From contig JASUTF010000012.1 in NCBI GenBank assembly GCA_030445695.1, positions 1-28,206 of the forward strand: a stretch of DNA of 28,206 nucleotides, in the 5' to 3' direction. The stretch's first letter is position 1, and every line of letters starts with the position of its first letter. The position numbers were made by a program, and so were the translations under genes. Shown here piece by piece: positions 23,733 through 28,206 of this stretch. This DNA is from Candidatus Iainarchaeum sp. (GTDB taxonomy: Archaea > Iainarchaeota > Iainarchaeia > JAADDC01). Below the pieces are notes generated by a model. It saw only the letters and a list, made by a program, of their open reading frames with translations. It did not search any database and had not been told where the DNA came from.

Positions 23733-23738
23733 GGTGAT
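23731..23738 (+). promoter_or_regulatory. Shine-Dalgarno deciding the ATG at 23742
   Basis: GAGGTGAT overlaps the previous stop (23730-23732) and ends three bases before the ATG. It is the same arrangement as at 4105-4112 on the minus strand. Confidence 0.7.
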
Positions 23739-23741
23739 AAC

Positions 23742-24074
23742 ATGGAGCCGATAATCGTTATACTGCTCTACTTCCTGGCCATATACGGGATAAGCGTCGG
23801 GGACTGGGCAGTGGTGGCAGCCGCGGCAGTAATGGCGTTCTTTGCCGCCAGAGAGTATTCAGCAACGTTCCTGATCAGCTTGCTCGTCATATGGGGGACC
23901 CGCTTCCTCATAAAAGAAACAGCGACGTGGGGAGCCGTCGCCCTTGCCATAGCCATGGTTGCCATGATGCTCGGCGGGCTGCTGGGCGAAAAGAGGAAGA
24001 AAGAGGAAGACGAGATCCCGCCCGAGCTGATCCCATACCTGATGGCGATGTATGGAGGCGGGGGCGGACGCTGA
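23742..24074 (+). CDS. Small membrane protein 4 of 4, 110 aa
   Basis: Three hydrophobic segments (about 4-20, 23-36 with 42-53, 62-80) are followed by a charged cytoplasmic-looking tail (GEKRKKEEDEIPPELIPYLM) and a Gly-rich end (YGGGGGR). The middle (FFAAREYSATFLISLLVIWG then FLIKETATWGAVALAI) follows the helix-turn-helix-helix plan of the three genes upstream, though more loosely. The ATG is set by the GGTGAT 3 nt upstream. Its stop overlaps the next start by one base (TGATG), so the next gene is translationally coupled. Function unknown. Confidence 0.8.
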   Translation: MEPIIVILLYFLAIYGISVGDWAVVAAAAVMAFFAAREYSATFLISLLVIWGTRFLIKETATWGAVALAIAMVAMMLGGLLGEKRKKEEDEIPPELIPYLMAMYGGGGGR

Positions 24075-24613
24075 TGCGGGGGGCTGCACTGGTCATACTC
24101 GTGGCGCTCGTCGTGGGGCTCACAGTTGCCGGGTTCCCGTGGGCAGCGGTGATACTGGCGTTCGGCGGGGCATTAGCCATCATTGCCATGCCCCCCGCCC
24201 AGCCACGCAAAAGCAAGGAATGGTCCGACCTGCCCCCCGTGCCAGAACCCGGTAGCTACCCCGGCTGGGACTTCTGGGTGAAGAACATACAGGACGCCAC
24301 CAAAACCGCCATGGACTTCCTGCGACAGTTCACGGGAATACACTACGCGGCGGATGACGTGGGAGACAAGATAAAGAAGAAGATATGGGACGCTGACGTT
24401 CCGACAGAGCTACGCTGGAACCCCTACATCGGCGTCTATTGGGCACACAAGAAGACGAGCGACGCCATTATACTCCAGATGTACCAGCGCATACTCCTCC
24501 TGCAGCAGCAGATACTGAAGGAAACCGATCCTGACAGGCGAAAGGAACTGAAAAAAGAGCTGGACGACCTCATACAGAAGTTCAACGACTACGTAAAGGA
24601 CAACAAACTGTGA
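24074..24613 (+). CDS. Membrane protein with soluble coiled-coil tail, 179 aa
   Basis: The ATG at 24074 (overlapping the previous TGA) gives MRGAALVILVALVVGLTVAG. Two closely spaced hydrophobic segments (about 4-21, 23-38) form a hairpin. A Pro-rich linker (PPAQPRKSKEWSDLPPVPEP) follows, then a soluble region with aromatic residues (WDFWVKNIQDATK). The C-terminal ~55 residues are predicted coiled coil (LQMYQRILLLQQQILKETD, KELKKELDDLIQKF). A longer reading upstream in this frame overlaps the preceding gene and was rejected. It closes the plus-strand surface cluster. Its stop directly abuts the stop of the convergent coiled-coil gene, leaving no intergenic bases. It may link the membrane proteins to that cytoplasmic partner. 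Confidence 0.82.
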   Translation: MRGAALVILVALVVGLTVAGFPWAAVILAFGGALAIIAMPPAQPRKSKEWSDLPPVPEPGSYPGWDFWVKNIQDATKTAMDFLRQFTGIHYAADDVGDKIKKKIWDADVPTELRWNPYIGVYWAHKKTSDAIILQMYQRILLLQQQILKETDPDRRKELKKELDDLIQKFNDYVKDNKL

Positions 24614-25258
24614 CTACTTCTTGCTCTTCTCGTAGAGGTCCACCAGTATGGAGCGGTCCGTCTCCAGTATCTGCTGTAGAAGGTGCTGAATGGCAGAGAA
24701 CATGGATTTTACGTTGTGAATCTCCTTTTTCAGCTCCCTGAGGAGTTCCTTAACCTCTGCGATGTCGTCGCGGAGCGTATCGGAAGCCACGGCCTTGTGG
24801 AGCGCATCCACCTTGCTGTGGATCTCGTCCAGCTTCTCGGAGGGCACTGATTCTTCTTCAAGGATGGGGGGCGTCGCCAAGTCAGCGGAGAACTCCTCCT
24901 TGGGCGGGGCCTCCTGAGCGGGGGGTGGGCTCGCAGGGGCCTCTTCCGTTGTCTCCTCCTGCGAGGAAGGGGAAGTGGACATGAGCTCCGAGAGAACGTC
25001 CTTGGACGGCACCGGAGATGGGGCGAAAAGATCCTCATCCTGGGAAGGGGCAGACGGTTCAGGGGCAGGGGACGGTGTCTTCTCCTCCTCCTTCGCAGGG
25101 GGTGGTGTTTGAACGTCTACGGGCTTTCCCGCGAGTGCAGCGTCGACCACGTCAGGAGAGACACCCATGTCGGTAAGCGTCTCGCGGATCTCCTCCTTCG
25201 TGAGGCCCTGCTCCCGCATCTCCTTGATGATTCGGGCGAGTTCCTCAGGTGACGGCAT
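24614..25258 (-). CDS. Cytoplasmic helical-domain/Pro-rich/coiled-coil protein, 214 aa
   Basis: Three parts are visible. Residues 1-44 form a small UBA-like three-helix unit (PEELARIIKEMREQGLTKEE, then LTDMGVSPDVVDAALAG), a type common at the N-terminus of archaeal membrane-associated proteins. Residues 45-135 are a disordered Pro/Ser/Glu linker. Residues 138-214 are a predicted coiled coil (KLDEIHSKVDALHKAV, LRELKKEIHNVKSMF) ending EKSKK. There is no signal peptide or membrane helix. The ATG at 25258 has a TATA box (TATTAAAA) about 25 nt upstream. It is divergent from the HerA-like ATPase by 31 bp and convergent with the surface cluster. It could be an adaptor between ATPase and membrane proteins, but that rests only on position and architecture. 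Confidence 0.83.
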   Translation of the reverse strand: MPSPEELARIIKEMREQGLTKEEIRETLTDMGVSPDVVDAALAGKPVDVQTPPPAKEEEKTPSPAPEPSAPSQDEDLFAPSPVPSKDVLSELMSTSPSSQEETTEEAPASPPPAQEAPPKEEFSADLATPPILEEESVPSEKLDEIHSKVDALHKAVASDTLRDDIAEVKELLRELKKEIHNVKSMFSAIQHLLQQILETDRSILVDLYEKSKK

Positions 25259-25259
25259 G

Positions 25260-25287
25260 TTATAAAGATGTCTTCCTCCTTTTAATA
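25260..25287. promoter_or_regulatory. Interleaved divergent promoters, 31-bp gap
   Basis: Plus-strand TTATAAAG (25260-25267) is about 26 nt from ATG 25290. Minus-strand TATTAAAAG (25279-25287) is about 25 nt from ATG 25258. Each box lies next to the opposite gene's transcription start, so simultaneous use looks physically excluded. Confidence 0.55.
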
Positions 25288-25289
25288 GG

Positions 25290-26741
25290 ATGGACGTTCT
25301 CCGGCTGCCCTACGGCCCGTGGAAACCACTTCTAAGTGGTAAATACGAGGGCTACGACGTTTCCCTTTACCAGAACCCCGACAGGGATCTGTTCTCGGTA
25401 CTGGTTGATGCTGACGAAGACGGAAACCCCAAGGGCCTCGTCGTGCTCATGTACAAGGGGTTTCTCGTTGAAGGGCCCGTGAACGACATCATGAGGGGCA
25501 TAAAAACGAGAACGGTGGCCATAACGAAGAAGGCAGGGGACGATATCTACCAGTTCCTTCTTCTGGAAGGCGGGCCGAAGTATATAGGGCTCGAGCGAGA
25601 GGAACTCGTGGAAACGCTGAACAAGCTGGGGAATGCCCTCTACAAAGACGCCACGCTCCTTAGAAACGTGGCTAAGGCAATGGGAATCACCGTAACGGCC
25701 CTTAGGGACGTCCCCAAGAACGTTGCTGCACTTCTGCTGGCAGAGCCGCTCGTGCTACCCAACTTCATCGGATCGCCATCCATGCCGTCTGCCGTGGAGT
25801 TCGCACGGGTGCTCCCGCTGGGGACGGGCAGGGACGGGGGCGTCGTAAAAGAGGCGGCGGTGGAGTTCGCACGGTCTGCCATTCTTGGCGAACACGTGGC
25901 GTCCAGAAAACGCTTCTTCAGCATAATACTGGAAAACGTGCTCCTGTCGGGGATACCGGCGGTGGTGGTAACCCCGAAGCCCGAAAGGTATGAGAAAATG
26001 AACGAACCCGGCAGCCACGAGGTGCAGAAATACGGGATAACACCCGTCGGGTTCCCCAGGAGGATATGGAAGCTTGGCGAGAACTACTTCATCGACCTGA
26101 ACTTTGTGGATCACGGCGCGCTGGCGGAGACACTGGGGATCTCTACCGCCCAGAAGGCGTTCCTTGCTATTTCCGAGGCCCTGAAGGCAAAGAAGGGGGA
26201 GATAGAGGGGATAAAGGATATCATCGCCACGAAGAGTCCTGAGAAGTTCCACAATCTCCGGGCAAGGCGTGTCGTTGAAGAGGCACACGCCGAGAGGGGC
26301 AACGCCTTCGGCAGGAACAACGTGTCCACGCTGCTCGTGACGGGTGATGTGGGGAACGCCACGGTCATCGAGGTGAAGGAGGACTTATGGACACCAACGG
26401 GCCTGCAATCGCTCCTCAACGGGCTCCTGGAATTCATATCGAAGAGGGGAAAGAGCAGGAAGATTCGGCTCATGCTCTTCTTTGAAGACGCTGACCGCAT
26501 CCTGCCCCGTGTGAAGTCGCCGGTCACGGAGGCGCTGGTCAGGACAATAACCGAACTCAAGGACTACGGTATTGGGTTCGTACTGGAAAGCGGGGACGAG
26601 GCAGGCATCCACAAGGTGATTTTTGACCTCGTGGAGACGACCGTGAGAACCGTTAACGACGAAGAGGTAGGTGTGCGTCTGCTCACAAAGAGGCCGTTCC
26701 GCATAAAACTCCGGCCGCTCGCATCGAACATCAGCGTATAA
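25290..26741 (+). CDS. HerA/FtsK-like ATPase homologue with degenerate Walker A, 483 aa
   Basis: The C-terminal half follows the HerA/VirB4-type ATPase plan. GTGRDGGVVKEA (about 178-189) matches the strand-loop before the P-loop. AILGEHVASRKRFF (about 197-210) occupies the P-loop site, where GxxGSGKT is expected, but lacks the Gly-Lys-Thr/Ser. ENVLLSGIPAVVVTP (about 215-229) is the next helix-strand. LMLFFEDADRILP (about 394-406) is the Walker B region with acidic residues retained. TELKDYGIGFVLESGD (about 421-436) corresponds to the sensor segment after it. The first ~150 residues are an unassigned N-terminal domain. The degenerate Walker A suggests a pseudo-ATPase, or one completed by a partner subunit. 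Neither NurA nor Mre11/Rad50 is adjacent. The 3' end overlaps the convergent gene by 11 bp. Confidence 0.72.
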   Translation: MDVLRLPYGPWKPLLSGKYEGYDVSLYQNPDRDLFSVLVDADEDGNPKGLVVLMYKGFLVEGPVNDIMRGIKTRTVAITKKAGDDIYQFLLLEGGPKYIGLEREELVETLNKLGNALYKDATLLRNVAKAMGITVTALRDVPKNVAALLLAEPLVLPNFIGSPSMPSAVEFARVLPLGTGRDGGVVKEAAVEFARSAILGEHVASRKRFFSIILENVLLSGIPAVVVTPKPERYEKMNEPGSHEVQKYGITPVGFPRRIWKLGENYFIDLNFVDHGALAETLGISTAQKAFLAISEALKAKKGEIEGIKDIIATKSPEKFHNLRARRVVEEAHAERGNAFGRNNVSTLLVTGDVGNATVIEVKEDLWTPTGLQSLLNGLLEFISKRGKSRKIRLMLFFEDADRILPRVKSPVTEALVRTITELKDYGIGFVLESGDEAGIHKVIFDLVETTVRTVNDEEVGVRLLTKRPFRIKLRPLASNISV

Positions 26742-27162
26742 TCCCCATCTCGCGGAGTTTCTTCTCCACCAGTTCGCCCACCTGCTTATACGTTACGAAC
26801 TCCAGCGGGTTGATGGTCTCCACTATGTACTTAAGTTCGGCTATGTCCTCTGACGTCAGGGTCTTCTGTAACTGGCGCTTCAGGTAGTCCACGTCCTCCT
26901 GTATCTTCATGAGGTCCTCGCGCATGTGGAGAATCTGATCCTGAAGCTCCTGTATCTTGGACTCGTCGACGCTGGATCCGCTGCCCAGTTCCTCACGCAG
27001 TGTATTCAACTTCTTGCTCAGGGCGAGAAGGTTGCGGGCAAGGATGCGTTCGTTCCTCTTTATGAGCTTGAGCTGCTGGGCGATGAGCCGGACATTGCTG
27101 TCCAGTGCCTTGATGTCGTGCATAATGCGTATGATAACCTGTGAAGAGTCCCGGGTGGCCAC
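26731..27162 (-). CDS. Coiled-coil protein, 143 aa
   Basis: This is almost entirely helical with long heptad stretches (KALDSNVRLIAQQLKLIKRN; IQELQDQILHMREDLMKIQE; DVDYLKRQLQKTL). A short C-terminal helical module (EFVTYKQVGELVEKKLREMG) could be a small winged or helical contact domain. There is no membrane helix or signal. The GTG at 27162 was chosen because it sits about 26 nt from the shared TATA box. An upstream TTG at 27180 (six more residues) and an internal ATG at 27123 are alternatives. The stop codon region overlaps the HerA-like gene by 11 bp. It is divergent from the DNA polymerase gene. Function unknown; a scaffold or adaptor role is plausible. Confidence 0.78.
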   Translation of the reverse strand: MATRDSSQVIIRIMHDIKALDSNVRLIAQQLKLIKRNERILARNLLALSKKLNTLREELGSGSSVDESKIQELQDQILHMREDLMKIQEDVDYLKRQLQKTLTSEDIAELKYIVETINPLEFVTYKQVGELVEKKLREMGIIR

Positions 27163-27183
27163 GTAGAAAAGGGATCGCAAGGG

Positions 27184-27192
27184 ATTAATATA
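27184..27192. promoter_or_regulatory. Shared near-palindromic TATA box for two divergent genes
   Basis: ATTAATATA reads as TATATTAAT on the other strand. It is centred 26 nt from GTG 27162 (minus) and 26 nt from ATG 27214 (plus). No second box is evident in the 51-bp gap. Confidence 0.5.
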
Positions 27193-27213
27193 GGTGCTGT
27201 CCCTTTGTTACCG

Positions 27214-28206
27214 ATGCGTGGTGTTATCATAGATGTAGATCACGATCCTTCCAACAGGGAAGAGACGGTAATGCGCCTCTTCCTCCGGACAGAAAACGGC
27301 TGGACAGTGGTGAAGGAGAAATACCACCCCTACTTCTACGTGCTGACGGACGACCTTGAAAAGTTCGAACGGATCTTAAGGGCAAAGGAGGGCGTTGTAT
27401 CTGTCGAGAGAACCCGGAGAAAGGTTCGCTGGGAGGAAAAAGAGGTTCTCATGATGCGGGTGACCCACCCCAAGTATATTCCGAAGCTGAAAGAGGATAT
27501 AGAGGAAAACGGGGCAGAGTGCAGGGAACACGACATCCCCACGGAGCGGAAGTACCTTTACGAGAAGGGCATAGTCCCCATGTCAGTCGTGGAGTTCGAA
27601 GAGGAAGGGGGATGGCTAAAAAGTGTGAAAACGGCCAACGGTGAGATCCCGATTCGCGTGGCGGCCCTAGACCTTGAGATGTATGCACGGGACCGGATGC
27701 CAGACCCCCAGAGGGATGAGATCATCATGGCGTCCTACGTGGACTCGGACGGGACGAAGGTCGTGATCACCACAAAGGAGATAGACCTCCCCTTCGTTAA
27801 ACGTGTGGAAACAGAATCTCAGCTCATATCCGAACTGAACAGAGTAATATCGGAACGCGATCCGGATATTATACTCACGTATAACGGCGACATGTTCGAT
27901 CTGCCCTATCTTAAGGAGAGGGCGCACGCACTGGGCCTGAGGATCCCGTGGGGCAGGGACGGGAGCGAACCGAAGATACGAAGGGCAGGGGGAGGCACCA
28001 CATCGGTCGATATTACAGGTAGGGCACACGTGGATGTTTTTCAGATCGTCCAGTTCATGGCTGGCGTCGGTGCAATCAACACGTTCAAGCTGGATCTTGA
28101 AAACGTATACAAAACGGTTCTCGGCAGGGAAAAGGTAAAGATAGACCACAGGGACATAGCGTCTGAGTGGAGCGGCGGAGATCTGGAGAAACTGGCTTTG
28201 TATAAC
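27214..28206 (+). CDS. polB: Family-B DNA polymerase, N-terminal part (runs off the window)
   Basis: This is an open frame of 331 codons reaching the last base without a stop. The first ~145 residues match the N-terminal domain of archaeal PolB (MRGVIIDVDHD..., PYFYVL, YLYEKGIVPM). The 3'-5' exonuclease domain follows. Exo I is LDLEMY (about 152-157; the Asp and Glu of the family's DIE are kept), and Exo II is YNGDMFDLPYL (about 227-237), then the segment HVDVFQIVQF and INTFKLDLENV. Exo III and the polymerase motifs (DxxSLYPS, YGDTDS) lie beyond the edge. Proofreading residues seen so far are intact. The ATG at 27214 is 26 nt from the TATA box, predicting a leaderless mRNA. Likely a replicative or repair polymerase acting on chromosomal DNA. 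Confidence 0.9.
   Translation, partial: MRGVIIDVDHDPSNREETVMRLFLRTENGWTVVKEKYHPYFYVLTDDLEKFERILRAKEGVVSVERTRRKVRWEEKEVLMMRVTHPKYIPKLKEDIEENGAECREHDIPTERKYLYEKGIVPMSVVEFEEEGGWLKSVKTANGEIPIRVAALDLEMYARDRMPDPQRDEIIMASYVDSDGTKVVITTKEIDLPFVKRVETESQLISELNRVISERDPDIILTYNGDMFDLPYLKERAHALGLRIPWGRDGSEPKIRRAGGGTTSVDITGRAHVDVFQIVQFMAGVGAINTFKLDLENVYKTVLGREKVKIDHRDIASEWSGGDLEKLALYN

Noticed and set aside
23891-24073. Extension of the 179-aa protein upstream to 23891
   Set aside because: It overlaps the whole second half of a convincing membrane-protein gene in another frame. The ATG overlapping the previous stop at 24074 is the natural coupled start.

Overview
The window looks like chromosome of an uncultivated archaeon, moderately GC-rich by eye and densely packed. 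The archaeal signs are: a family-B DNA polymerase at the right edge; TATA/box-A elements centred about 24-26 nt upstream of most start codons, implying leaderless mRNAs; GGTGAT Shine-Dalgarno sequences only at internal operon genes; and tRNA genes without an encoded CCA. A DPANN-type or other small uncultivated lineage is plausible, because many genes are unrecognised and surface proteins are large. That assignment is inference. I see no transposase, integrase, CRISPR array or rRNA.

Left part (1-3105). A truncated PP-loop ATPase has an apparent one-base frameshift in an A-run. It is followed by an unknown membrane protein and a PlsY-like acyltransferase homologue, which is unexpected in an archaeon. 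Then come tRNA-Cys(GCA), an unrecognised 251-aa protein and tRNA-Arg(CCG), with the last three on the minus strand. Each tRNA has a partial copy of itself close by: a 3' piece for Cys and a 5' piece for Arg. Similar 17-nt hairpins sit at the junctions. The Arg locus also has about 118 bp of GC-rich, multi-hairpin DNA within the probable transcript.

Centre (3106-24613). This is a roughly 21-kb cell-surface/envelope locus. On the minus strand are two secreted proteins, one tail-anchored. Divergent from them on the plus strand are a pilin-like 921-aa protein; two giant tandem paralogues (2119 and 1667 aa) with one N-terminal membrane anchor and long Ig/carboxypeptidase-regulatory-like beta domains; a second pilin-like 576-aa protein; and a 361-aa anchored beta-repeat protein. 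Four small membrane proteins that look mutually related follow, then a 179-aa membrane protein with a coiled-coil tail. I recognise no described system matching this whole set. It is the best candidate here for a new one, perhaps an attachment or secretion-like apparatus.

Right part (24614-28206). A cytoplasmic protein with an N-terminal helical domain, a Pro/Glu-rich linker and a coiled coil is divergent from a HerA/FtsK-like ATPase that keeps a Walker B-like motif but has a degenerate Walker A. A small coiled-coil protein is divergent from the polymerase gene. These divergent pairs share extremely short promoter regions. Whether the ATPase and coiled-coil proteins serve the surface cluster is inferred only from adjacency.
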